Source of the DNA: Prorocentrum cordatum
Taxonomy: Eukaryota; Sar; Dinophyceae; Prorocentrales; Prorocentraceae
Direction of reading: 5' to 3'
Assembly: GCA_963575745.1 (NCBI GenBank)
Contig: CAUYUJ010019281.1
Span: 476,274 to 540,273 of the forward strand
DNA: 64,000 bases
Made by a program: the position numbers and the translations under genes. Position 1 is the stretch's first letter, and the number at the start of each line of letters is the position of its first letter. Positions 52,696 to 62,344 of the stretch are shown in pieces. The notes under the pieces were generated by a model, which ran no database searches, was not told the origin of the DNA, and saw only the letters and a program-made list of their open reading frames with translations.

Positions 52696-53770
52696 TCGTC
52701 GCCACCAGAGTCGGCGGTGCTGAGCTGCCGCTGGTTCCGCACCGTCGCCATCGCCGGGACCATGCTCTACCGCGACGTGCCCCAGGTGGTGCTGACCGTC
52801 TACCTCTTGATCACGGCCGAGCGCAGCGGCGCTTTGGCGGATGCCACCAGGGCCGCCAACGTCTTCTTCACGGTGCTCTACGTGCTCGTCGAGCTGTTCT
52901 GGCTGGGCGACGCCCTGACGCAGCTATTGAACGCAAGAATCGCGCACGCACCGGGCCAGGGGGTCACCGCCATCGCCGCCGAGAGCGGTCCAGACTGGGT
53001 CGAGGTGTCGTGGGCCGCGCTGGGCCACCGGAAGGGGGGGGCGGAGGAGTACTGGTGCAGCCTGAGGCCGCTGGCCGATGGCGACGGCCACCGCGCCCCG
53101 CACGACGCGGTGCAGATCGCGGTGGTTGCCTCGGGCGCCGCGGATCCCGTGAGCGGACGCGTCGCGTGGACCTTCCGGGGCCTGGCCCCGGCCTCCGCCC
53201 TGGAGGCGACGGTCACGCCCGTGCGCGGGGGCGTGCCGTGCGGCGCGGGGCAGCGGGCGCGCGCCTGCACGAGCCAGGCCCCGGCGGCGGCGGAGGGCGG
53301 CGCCGCGGCCTCGGCGCCGAGGGCCCTGCGCTTCCTGAGGGTCGGGCGCCTGGACGCGCGGTCGGCCCGCCTGGAGTGGAGCGGCGACGCGGGCCCGGCC
53401 GCGCCGCACACCGTGCGGCTGATCCCGCTCCACGGGGCCGTGAGCCGGCAGCCGTGGACGGAGCTGGCGGAGGGGTGCGCGCACGAGCTGCGCGGGCTGG
53501 AGCCGGGCGCCGCCTACCTGGCCGAGGTCTCGCCCGGGCCCCGCGGCGCGCCGGCGCGCCGCGGGCTCTCCTGCGCGCTGTCCTTCGTGACGCCGCCGGA
53601 CGGCGGCTCCACGGCCGACGGGCCGCTTGGAGTGGAAGGCGGGGCGGCCCGGGGCGGCGAGGGGTGCCCTGCGCCGTCCGAGAGCTCGAGCAGCCCGCGG
53701 GGCCTCGCGGCGGCGCCCGCCTCGAAGGGCGGCCGCAGCGGACGCGCTGCACGGTCGCCAGGCCAGCTGT
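52696..53770 (+). CDS. Membrane protein with fibronectin-III-like segments (one exon)
   Basis: Acceptor GTGGCCTGCAG at 52695, phase 0. The first 75 residues hold two hydrophobic helices (FRTVAIAGTMLYRDVPQVVL region and ANVFFTVLYVLVELFWLG). Two beta-rich segments follow with the FN3 pattern of W in strand B, a Tyr/Leu-rich middle and a terminal TxxSP-like end: WVEVSWAALG to GLAPASALEATVTPV, and DARSARLEWSGDAG to GLEPGAAYLAEVSP. Third positions are nearly all G/C. The frame runs into a GTC/GCC microsatellite at about 53775, so the exon end is uncertain. Upstream exons are missing. Location: membrane, probably with FN3 domains on one face; function unknown. Confidence 0.65.
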
Positions 53771-53774
53771 CGCA

Positions 53775-54003
53775 ATTAGTCGTAGTCGCCGCCGCCGTCG
53801 TCGCCTTCGCCGCCCGTCGCCGTCGCCGCCGTGCTGGTCGTCGGCGCCGCCGCTGCCGTCGCCGTGCCGTTGTCGCCGTCGCCTTGGCCGTCGTCACCCG
53901 TCGCCCGACGTCCTCGCCGTCGCCGTCATATCGTCGCCGTGGCATCGTCGGCGTCGCCGCTTCCGTCATCGTCGTCGTTGTCGTCGTTGGCGTCGCCGTC
54001 GTC
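53775..54003. repeat. GTCGCC microsatellite
   Basis: GTC/GCC/CGT units. Confidence 0.88.
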
Positions 54004-54282
54004 AAACTTAAGGCGCCTGGCGGGGGGGGGGCTGCATCGAAGGAGCCCATCGAGGACCTGGAGTCCTCCAGGCGTTTTTTTTGTTTTGTGTGTGTGTGTG
54101 TTCCTCTGGCTGCGCAAATCTTTTCGGCAGCAGGAGGACGAGTTGAGATTACGGTAGTTAGCCTTCGGGAGGCCCCCCTCGGAAAATTGGTGCGTTTGGA
54201 TCCCCGGAAGGGGTCTGGGGACCGATTTTGAGCTGCCGTTGTTTCCGCTCGCCCTGTTCCGACAGAAGGCATTCATACTTGC
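54004..54282. other. Unassigned
   Basis: T9 and (TG)n at 54075-54100; no gene. Confidence 0.35.
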
Positions 54283-54818
54283 ACTCCCAGACATGCGACG
54301 TCCTGATTTTTTCCGGGCGGCGTCCCTGGAAGTCCCGACCCTTTCCCTGGGACCGTTTTTCGTCCTGAGTCGTTTTTTTTACAGTCCCGAGGCCCGGCGA
54401 GGGCCCCCGGGGGCCGAAAGTTGCCAAGAAACTTCCCGTCCTGATTTTTTCCGACACGATCATGCCTGGGCTACCACCGTGCCTGGCCAGGGCCATTCTG
54501 GGCCTTGGGATTCTGTATACAGAGAAAAGAGTATGGGCCTGCTTGCCTCGATGACGAGGCCGTCTGCCCCGTGCCAGGGCCCAGGATGGCCCTGGTCAGG
54601 CACGGCGGTGATATTCTTTCTGCGAATCATGTTTTCTAGATTCTAGCCCAGACATGATCGCGATGTAACAAGATCAGGACAGGAGGTTTTCTGGCAATTT
54701 TCGGCCCTCGGGGGCCCTCGCCGGGCCTCGGGATTATTAAAAACCGGTCCCGGGGAAAGGGTCGGGACTTCCAGGGACGCCGTCCTGAAAAAAATCAAGA
54801 CGTCGCATGTCTGGGAGT
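54283..54818. mobile_element. 536-bp foldback element
   Basis: Arms of about 235 bp: ACTCCCAGACATGCGACGTC at the left is inverted at the right end. Matches such as GGCGTCCCTGGAAGTCCCGA and CCCGAGGCCCGGCGAGGGCC continue to near the centre (54515-54575). Arms are about 85-90% alike by eye. Confidence 0.85.
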
Positions 54819-55202
54819 ACGTCTCAGGGAGGACGCGTACCTCGCCTTCTCTTGCTGGGCGAGCGTCTTCCGCTGCAGTTTTGCCGCTGTCGTGGCCCCC
54901 CGAAAAGCTGGGCCAGCGTGTTTTGTTTGTTTTACCAACTTGCCGGGTAGCTGGCCCAGATTCTCGGGCACGTTCGTCCCTCCAGCGTCAATTACAGAAG
55001 CTGGCCAAGGCTTGTTTCAAGCAGCTCCCAGCAAGCTGGCCCATGCCTCTTAGGTGACACTATTCTGATCGCACTCGCGGCTGTATTCAACCCCATGCCC
55101 AGATCATGCCCTGGCAGCTCACCCCAGCCCGCACCCGTCGGGGCAGGCCACTGCCCTCCGATCCTCCTCTTGGTGCCGGTGCCGCCGCGGCTGCTCCTCC
55201 CA
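54819..55202. other. Unassigned
   Basis: No supportable feature. Confidence 0.3.
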
Positions 55203-55412
55203 GATCGCCATGGGGGAAGCAGGCCCCAAGGTTTCTCGCCGCTCTCGGACTCTCCCGGCCCTCCACGGGCCCCAGGACCGTTAGGCAAGGATTCAGCGTG
55301 AAGAGCAGATCGCCATGGGGGAAGCAGGTCCCAAGGTTTCTCGCCGCTCTCGGACTCTCCCGGCCCTCCACGGGCCCCAGGGCCTTCAGGCAACGATTCA
55401 GGGTGAAGAGCT
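55203..55412. repeat. 105-bp tandem duplication
   Basis: Two copies starting GATCGCCATGGGGGAAGCAG at 55203 and 55308, with few differences. Confidence 0.9.
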
Positions 55413-55989
55413 CGTCCTTGGGGCCTTGGGGAAGGGCCCAGGGTCCAGGACCCGTTTCCCTCAGGCCCTGTTGCTCCCCAAGGCTACATGACGCGGGCCC
55501 CAGAGGTCAGGAGCAAAAAGGAGGACGCACACGTGCGCACGTGCAGTGCATGAGCCCGCGTTGGTTTCGAGCGTACGCATTGCGCGAACGTTTGCATCAC
55601 GCGGCTGCTCTTGCGGGCTGGGGGGGGGCCGTGTTCCTGTGCGTGGTTGGGCACGAACGTCCTTCGTGGGCGCGCACGTCCTTCGTGGGCAAGACCCGGG
55701 TCGGACGAACGGGGGGAGATCGGACATCTGCTGCATTCAGCTGGTTTCGGCCCCGCCGCCGGGCGCTTTCCTCGATACATGGGCGCGCTGGGGAGACCAG
55801 CTGCAACGACGGCCCCGGGGCCACGAGCTGAGTTGAAGATCAACTACAGTACTCATCCACCCCAAATAACACTTGCTCGTCGAATCTACGAAAATACGCA
55901 GAATTATCGTAGACCTACTGAGTTTTTTCCTTATATTCGAAGAACCACAATTTCGGGGTAATTGCATCAACTCTGTGTTCGACCCCCTA
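55413..55989. other. Unassigned
   Basis: A duplicated GTCCTTCGTGGGC lies at 55670/55689. No gene called. Confidence 0.3.
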
Positions 55990-56140
55990 CTCCAACGAGG
56001 CTTTGGTCCCAGACGACTTCAGAGAGACGACTTCAGAGATCGTCAGGGCCCCCCAGGAGACGCGGGAGACGACCGAGGTGTCCGCGCCGCCGCCCCCATC
56101 CGCGGAGCTTGAGGTCGGCGAGGTCGGCGAGGTTTGCTGA
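55990..56140 (+). CDS. Candidate acidic exon
   Basis: A frame without ATG reads EALVPDDFRETTSEIVRAPQ, then ETRETTEVSAPPPPSAELEV and GEVGEV, with G/C third positions and natural composition. It stops at TGA 56138, or splices at G|GTTTGC (56132). It looks like a disordered acidic tail. Family unknown. Confidence 0.38.
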
Positions 56141-56218
56141 CCCGTGGCCGCCTCCCTCCCTCTGTTTTTTGTTTTTTGTTTGCAGGGGGCCCCCCGAATT
56201 CTGTTTTTCAGTATCGCT

Positions 56219-56390
56219 CAGCCGATCCCTATCCCCATCTCCATTCCCATCCCGATACCCACCATCTCACCACCCCAGTTGGGGATGTACCCCTCGAGAT
56301 CCGAGGGGAACAGCCTACCTCCCCATCTGGGGGGGTGAATCGGCCAGTGGTGCCCAGGCCACGCCAGTGAGGATAGGGATCGGTTAAAGG
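56219..56390. mobile_element. Foldback element
   Basis: CAGCCGATCCCTATCCCCAT against GAGGATAGGGATCGGTT. Confidence 0.65.
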
Positions 56391-57734
56391 ATGCTCAGTC
56401 TTGGGGGCCCCCTGGTCACTTTCATCTGCGACCACTTGCGAATTCCACCCCTACGGGTCCAGTCGACGCTGCAGGCGTCATTCAAAGTCTGGACCCCACC
56501 GTGTTTTTCATGGGTCACCACGGATTAAAGGTGTCGCCAGCTCCTCCTGAGCATCGAGGTTCGAGGATGAAGAGCGGAGGAGATTTTTGACGAATTTCGA
56601 AGACGTGGAGGTTGTGATGGGTTCTTCGGGGCTCCTGAGGGATCGTTCTCCTCGAAGAGGTGGCGACCACCCTGATTGTGACCTCCCTTGGCATTGCCTG
56701 GCACTCGCCAGGCTGTAGACTGTTGTGTTCCCGGGCCTGCCTCTTCTTGTGGGACCCTGAGTTGCCTGTGTACAGTGGGGCCCATGCCAAGAAACACGCT
56801 GCTTGCCTCCAGGGCGCCGTGGGCTTCTTGGGTTTCGATGGTTTTTCGAAGGAAAGCGTGACGTTCCCACACCAAAAATCAATGGACGTCCTGGGGTCTC
56901 AGGGTTGGATTTCTCGTGGAAGGTTTCTTGTGGATTGGCCCCCACTCTATGTGTTGGAGTCCCTGGTCGGACCGTAGGCTGTAGTCTGTGGCGCGCCTCC
57001 GCTCGGGGCCAGGGAGCGGCGCAAGCTTGCCTCACGTGTGAGCTCCCCCGCCTCGCCGCCGACCCAGACCTCTGGCGCTCCGCGCCGCTTCTCCACGGCG
57101 TCGGCCCCACGAGACCCCCGCGATTCCGGCGCCAATCCCCACGACGGCCCTCCCGTCCCGAGCCGTCTCTTGAGGGCCCCAGGGCCTGGTCGCACCGTCG
57201 CTGCGCTTGTTCTTCTCGCGACGCCTGGAGGCCTGGTTCGCCGAGTCACCACGCTTGCTCCTTTCGTGCCGTGTGCTTTTCCGCAGCTGCACGGCAGTCC
57301 GGTTTCACTTGGGCAGCGCTGAGGCCCGCTGGCCGCCCTCGATAAAGTCGAGCTGGCCCTGCGTGTCGGATCTTCTCTTGCGCCCCCCCTCCACCTCCCC
57401 CAACTCCCTCCGCCATCCCCATCCATCCTCTTACCTCTAGCTTCTTGGCTCTGGGATGCGTCGGCTACCGCCACTGTCGCTGTCGCCGTCGCCCGAGTCG
57501 GTGGCCCTGACGAATGGGTGGTGGCGGCAGTGACCGTGCCGAAACGCGCCCAGAGCCCAGAGTCCAGCCGGGCATGAGGATGCAACTTCGTCCCTTGTCT
57601 GGCGGAGATGCTCCGGGGGGGTGACCTGTGCTCAGGGGAGGCTGCGGCACCGCTCAACGATGTGCTGTTTCACCGGACCTGCAGGGTGGGCTGTTTCCCC
57701 ACTCCGTGGTTCGGTGCGGATCGGCTGCGCGCCT
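56391..57734. other. Unassigned
   Basis: Open frames on both strands with mixed codon use; nothing recognisable. Confidence 0.3.
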
Positions 57735-57900
57735 CGACGTCTTCGTCGCCGTTGTCCATGTCGGCGTCGTCGCGGTCGTGGCGCGTGTTGCGTCATCGTC
57801 GCCATCGTCGCCGTTGCCGCCGCCGCCTTCGTCGTTGCCTTGGCCGTCACTGCTGCCGTCGTCGTCGTCGTCGTCGTTCGTCGTCGTCGTCGTCGTGAGG
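57735..57900. repeat. GTCGTC/GCC microsatellite
   Basis: Degenerate at the left, pure GTC at 57850-57896. Confidence 0.85.
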
Positions 57901-58088
57901 GCGGGCGGGCCGATGGTGGGGGGCGGGGAGGGGGGTAACGGAGGGGGGGCAGATTCTGCCTCCCCGTCTTCCTGCCACTCCCCCTGCATTCTTATGCCTT
58001 GTGAATAATTCTTCACTGTCGCACTCCGAGGCGAGTCAGAAGGGTGGGCCTTGCGATTTATGAGCCCAGAGCTCAAAAACTTGTAAAA

Positions 58089-58383
58089 GTTTCACAGATA
58101 CAGGGCGGGTCGCGTTCAAAATGTGGCTCCTTCCTGAGGGCCGCGAACATTCTTCTCAAACTTTCAAGCGCTTCACGGATTGAAGGCGAGTGGTTTTCAA
58201 AATGTGGTTCTCGCCTCAGCGCCGCGCACATTTGCTTTTTTAAGCTTCACGGATTGAGGGCGTGTGGTTTTCAAAATGTGGTTCTCGCTTCAGCGCCGCG
58301 CAACATCCATTTTTATACCTTGCCAGAGCTTCACGGATTGAGGGCGGGTGGTTTTCAAAGTGTGGTTCTCGCATTCGCGCCGT
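58089..58383. repeat. 70-85-bp tandem repeat, four copies
   Basis: CTTCACGGATTGAGGGCG, GTGGTTTTCAAAATGTGGTT and CAGCGCCGCGCA. Confidence 0.85.
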
Positions 58384-58659
58384 TTTGCGTTAGATTCGCG
58401 TACGTTCGTTGTCAAAAGTTGCAAGTGGTTCATTGGTTCTCATGGCGAGTGTACCAGAACTTTTGTTTTGGAACGTTTCTGGATTGTCAGGAATCAACAG
58501 CTACTTGTATTCGTGGTGTTGAAGTCCCAGGCATGGTGTTCTGGCACGATTCAGGGTCGCCAAGACGCAGCAGTCAAATGGAATCGCGGCGATGAAATCC
58601 TGAGAAAGGTGCTTTGGCACGTTTTAGGGTTTTCGCACGGTTGTCCCTCACGGGGCATT

Positions 58660-58734
58660 TCCCTTAGTGGACATGAGCTTTTGTCTGGGCCTGTGAAGAG
58701 GGAGCTTGGAGGGAGGGTACATTCCAACATCGTG
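58660..58734 (+). CDS. Two-exon candidate, exon a
   Basis: The frame GHELLSGPVKRELGGRVHSN then IV ends at a consensus donor GTG|GTGAGT (58735) in phase 0. The start is unknown. Next exon begins at 58838 in phase 0. Confidence 0.4.
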
Positions 58735-58837
58735 GTGAGTCTTGGGTTTGCACTTGTCCTCCTCCTCCACCTTGGGATTTTTGGCGTGCTCCAGTCCTCT
58801 TCAGGATTCGCGTCTTCATGTCCCTCTGATGCTCCAG

Positions 58838-58983
58838 GCTGCTTTCTGGAACTCCTATCCCATCAGGCTTGGCCAGAGCAGCGGCTTCGATGCCGCCGCC
58901 AGCGCGAAGTTCTCCGTCTACACGTCCTACGCGGCGGACGAACTCAGAGGCATATGGGCCTCCGAAGAGAAGGGGCCGAAGTG
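58838..58983 (+). CDS. Two-exon candidate, exon b
   Basis: Acceptor TCTGATGCTCCAG ends at 58837, giving a 103-bp GT-AG intron. The frame AAFWNSYPIRLGQSSGFDAA then ASAKFSVYTSYAADELRG and IWASEEKGPKW ends at donor GTAGTG (58984). Composition is convincing, the family is not recognised. A TCC tract follows in the next intron. Confidence 0.48.
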
Positions 58984-59022
58984 GTAGTGATTCACTTAAT
59001 GCACTTGCACTTTCTTTTCTCC

Positions 59023-59091
59023 TCCTCCTCCTCCTCCTCCTCCTCCTCCCCCTCCTCCTCCTCCTCCTCCTCCTCCTCCTCATCATCATCA
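59023..59091. repeat. (TCC)n microsatellite
   Basis: TCC units ending in (ATC)n. Confidence 0.92.
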
Positions 59092-59309
59092 TCACCTGTC
59101 TTCGTTTGCCATTGTGCATGGCTCGAGGTTGCAGCCCAGCCCGCCCAGGTGGTAATGCAACCGTGCCCCGTCCGCTGTGCAAGCCATGGGCCCGAGGTTC
59201 GAGACCATCCTGACCACTAAGCGCACATGTTGCGACTGCAGGTCGCCATGAATGGAGCCTGTCGTTCTGAAACGGAGGCCTAGCTCCGACCCAACCTCTA
59301 CCAGCAACA

Positions 59310-59491
59310 GTACAGTCGGGGCCCTGAAGAAGGAACCCTTTTGGTTGGGGAGGGGCTCCGCGTTCCTTAAGTGTTTCACAGCTTGCCTCAGGTTTTCTTT
59401 ATGTTTTTTCGATAGGAAATCGAAGCTTAACTTATGGAAAGCAGGGGCCTCGTTCCTTATTTAGGGTTCCTTAGGTCAACGCCCCGACTGT
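59310..59491. mobile_element. MITE-like element with TACAGTCGGGGC ends
   Basis: Terminal inverted repeats TACAGTCGGGGC / GCCCCGACTGTA at 182 bp. The interior is not coding. A partial copy is at 45596-45766. Confidence 0.82.
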
Positions 59492-60640
59492 AAGTCCTCC
59501 GAGCCCACGACCCACACAGTGGACAGGGACCTGACCCAGGCGGGCGCGTGGACAGCGTCAATGAACTGCACCGTGGACAGGACCAGATAGGACCAGGTCT
59601 ATGAGCCTCACCGTGGACAGCCTGTCGTCCGCTGAGGCCCGGCCACTCCACGCTGCTGCCAGGAGCGCCGGCGGTGCGGCAGGCCCCGCGGAGCCTACGG
59701 GTGCCACGGCCGAGGCGGAGGTTGACCTTTTCGAACGTTGCGGGCGCAGGCCCGCCGCTGTCAGCTCAGGCAGACCCAGGGGGGCAGTGCCGCCGCCAGC
59801 AGCGCCGCCGCCGGCAGCGCAGGCAGTGCCTCTGCGCAGACAGACCACCTGGTCTGGGCGAGGCGCGGGAGGGAGGATCAGCCAGCCGGAGCCGTCTCCC
59901 CGCCGAGGTCGGCGGACGTCGGTGACGAAGCGGTGTCGAAGCTCTCACTGTGAGGGCCGCACCGTCCAAAGCCACGCGCAGATTGCGTGCGTCAGGAGGA
60001 GAAAAAACACACAGACACAATTAATCGTCGATCCCCCAGAAAAGATGGGAACATATGGGAATTGGGCGGGAAGACAAAAAGCCAGAAAATATAGGAACAT
60101 ATGGGGAATTATTTTATTTGTGTGTATTTATTTGTGTGTCCTGGGGCCCCTTGAGTGCGGCCTGTTGCTTGCGAGCGGCAAAAAGGAGGGCACCGAGGGG
60201 AAAGACCGACAGCCAGTAGAGATAGGTCGGATGAGCACCTCACGGGCAGCGGAGCGGGGTTTTCGGAGTGTTGCGGCGCACCGGACGCCGAAGGCTGGGT
60301 GCGTAGAAAGGTGATGTTGACGTGTTTGTGTGGTGGGCGGGTGCTGTTGCTTTCGGAAGTCGCAGGGGGGATACTGAAGTTGCACAGCTGAGGGGACCGA
60401 GCCGCTCAAGCAGGAGAGAGCAGCACAAGGGACAAGGGGGAGAGGCAGCACAAGGGAGGGGGGGGGGGAAAGGAGGAGGAGGGTGGTGATTGGCAGCAGG
60501 GGGCAGGACGAGGGGGAGGAAGCACATACCACAGACCAGGATCAGCGAGAGGAGGAGGGGAACGGATCGGGAGGAGTGTGCGGAGCACGGCTGGGGGGGC
60601 GGACGCGAGGTCCGTAGCCGTTCGGCCCAGGCCTCCAGGG
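59492..60640. other. Unassigned
   Basis: A G/C-rich open stretch at 59600-59940 (SLTVDSLSSAEARPLHAAAR onwards) may be an exon, but has no family and no clear splice sites. The rest is low in signal. Confidence 0.3.
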
Positions 60641-60697
60641 GCCAGGGGCGCTGGCTGCGCGCCAGGTGGCGGCCGGCCAACGCGGCGTTGCGCGCCG

Positions 60698-61360
60698 ATG
60701 CTGCTGCGCGCGGCGCCCCCGCGCCGCCCGCCCCGTTGCCGCGGCGCGGGCGGCGCCCTGCGGCGCGGCGGAGGGGCGCTCGCGCCGCCTGGGCGCCAGG
60801 AGCCCGAGCTGGACGCCAGCGAGTTCGAGCGCGGCTTCGCGGAGGACGAGCCCGTGCCGCGGGCGGTGGCGCCCGCGCCGGCGGACGCGCGGGCGGGCGT
60901 GCTGGTGGACGTGCGGGTGGGGGTGCCGGGCGGTCTGGGCGCGCGGCTCGGCCTCGCGGGGGGCGGCGCCGGCCAGGTGGAGCTCGGCGCAGCGCCGCCG
61001 CCGGCGGCGGGGCCCGAGCCGGCGCTGCTGGCCGACAGCGGTGCCCTGGCAACGCGCGGCGACGCCCTGGCGCCTGCCGCTCCAGCGCACCGAGGCCTCG
61101 CGGCCCCCGCCGAGGCCGTCTCCGAGACCTCGCGGCACATGGGCGGGCTCAGCGTGCGCCGGGCGGAGGCGGAGCAGCGCGTCCAGCGCGCGCTCACGAA
61201 GGGCGACCTGGGCGGCGATTGGAGCCTGCTGCGCATGTCCCCGGACAGGCTGGCCGTGCAGCAGGACCTCGTCGCTGCGCGCAGCGCACCGCGGATTCTG
61301 GCCCTCTGCTCCGAGGCAGAGGTGGCCAGCATGGACCCCGTCAATCTGGCGACGGCGGTC
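60698..61360 (+). CDS. RAP/OPR-type helical-repeat protein, exon 1
   Basis: ATG at 60698 begins MLLRAAPPRRPPRCRGAGGA, Arg-rich and without acids for 20 residues, as in organelle-targeting peptides. An upstream in-frame extension to about 60578 is possible. A variable acidic and Ala/Gly region follows, then conserved-looking helices (LTKGDLGGDWSLLRMSPDRL to ASMDPVNLATAV). The exon ends at 61360 in phase 0, where an introner begins. The next exon continues VYRLAKLERG, giving the usual LATAxYRLAKL of these proteins. Likely role by family: RNA processing or stability in mitochondria or plastids. Confidence 0.6.
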
Positions 61361-61571
61361 GTCTAGGCCCCCCAAATCGGGTCCGAGTATATATGGGGGT
61401 CGAGGGGTTGCGCCGCATCGCCGATGCATCGGCGATGCGGCTCGATGTGGAGCCAGATTTTCTCCACGCCGACGTCGCCGATGCATCGCCGATGCATCTG
61501 TGATGCATCGACGATGCGGCGCGATGTTCCGACCCCGTTCACCACTCCGACTCCATCTGGAAGGCCTCCAG
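61361..61571 (+). mobile_element. Introner: element whose ends are the intron ends
   Basis: 211 bp, GTCTAGGCCCCCC at the left, CTGGAAGGCCTCCAG at the right. It is a GT-AG intron between two phase-0 coding exons. The core GATGCATCGGCGATGCGGC, TCGATGTGGAGCCAGATTTT and CTCCACGCC is shared with 31709-31926 and 44491-44760. GTCTA occurs at both edges (61361 and 61572), as a target duplication would leave. Confidence 0.85.
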
Positions 61572-62084
61572 GTCTACCGCCTCGCCAAGCTGGAGAGGGG
61601 GTCCCGTTCGCAGCTGGTGGCCTACGAACGCTTTGACCATCTGCTCGGCGCCCTGTCCGCACGCCTCGGGGACCTCGACCCGCACGGCATGGTCAACGTC
61701 CTCTGGGCCCTGGGCCAGCTCGAGCTGTCCCCCGCCTGGCTTCCGGCGCTCATCGACCTGTGCCGCGAGAGGCACTCGGCCTTCTCGATGCGCGACCTCA
61801 GCGCCACGCTGTCTTGCCTGGCGCAGTCGCACGGCCTCCACGCCTCCCCTGAGGCCCAAGCCCTTCAGACCGCGGTGGTCGACTCCATGCGTGAGCGTGC
61901 CGGGGAGCTCGAGACGCCCACGGACTTGGTCATTGCGGCCGCTGCGTTCTCCCGGCTGGGCGTTCGCGACGAGCCCTTCTTCGCGCGCATGGCCGAGCAG
62001 GCCACAGAGCTGGCGGATGCATTCGACATGCCGGACGTCGCCTCGATCCTGTGGGCGTTCGCAAACTTGAACTTCAGCCATGGG
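61572..62084 (+). CDS. RAP/OPR-type protein, exon 2
   Basis: The frame VYRLAKLERGSRSQLVAYER continues with helical-repeat units (MVNVLWALGQLELSPAWLPA, DLSATLSCLAQSHGLHASPE, DLVIAAAAFSRLGVRDEPFF, DVASILWAFANLNFSHG). Each unit of 35-40 residues has the LxxLxWAxxxL pattern of OPR/HPR RNA-binding repeats. It is drawn to donor GTAATG at 62085 (phase 0); the open frame continues to 62178. Confidence 0.75.
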
Positions 62085-62344
62085 GTAATGTTCGGTAGGT
62101 TCCGGCAGCTGCTGGAGCAGCAGGTCGAGCAGTGCAGCCCGAGGTCTGCGCCGGAGAGTCTGGGCACCTCACCCGGTTGACCTTTTACAGCAGCCCCCCC
62201 AGAGGGACAGGGGAAGTGTCAGGAGCCATGGGTTCCTGGCCGTCCAGGAGCCTGAAATCTGTGCACCGCACGTGTCGCCGTAGCGGGGGGAAGCGGCGGA
62301 GCGAGGGTGCCGAGGCTCATAGATTTCTGTGCCCCGCCAGGGAG
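62085..62344 (+). other. Intron 2 of the RAP/OPR-type gene
   Basis: GTAATG donor and GGGAG acceptor keep phase 0; an acceptor at CCAG (62340) would need another donor. No repeat family recognised inside. Confidence 0.5.

Noticed and set aside
53213-53775. Minus-strand open frames over the FN3-like exon
   Set aside because: They are shadows of a GC-rich + strand exon: + frame third positions are nearly all G/C and its protein has recognisable structure.
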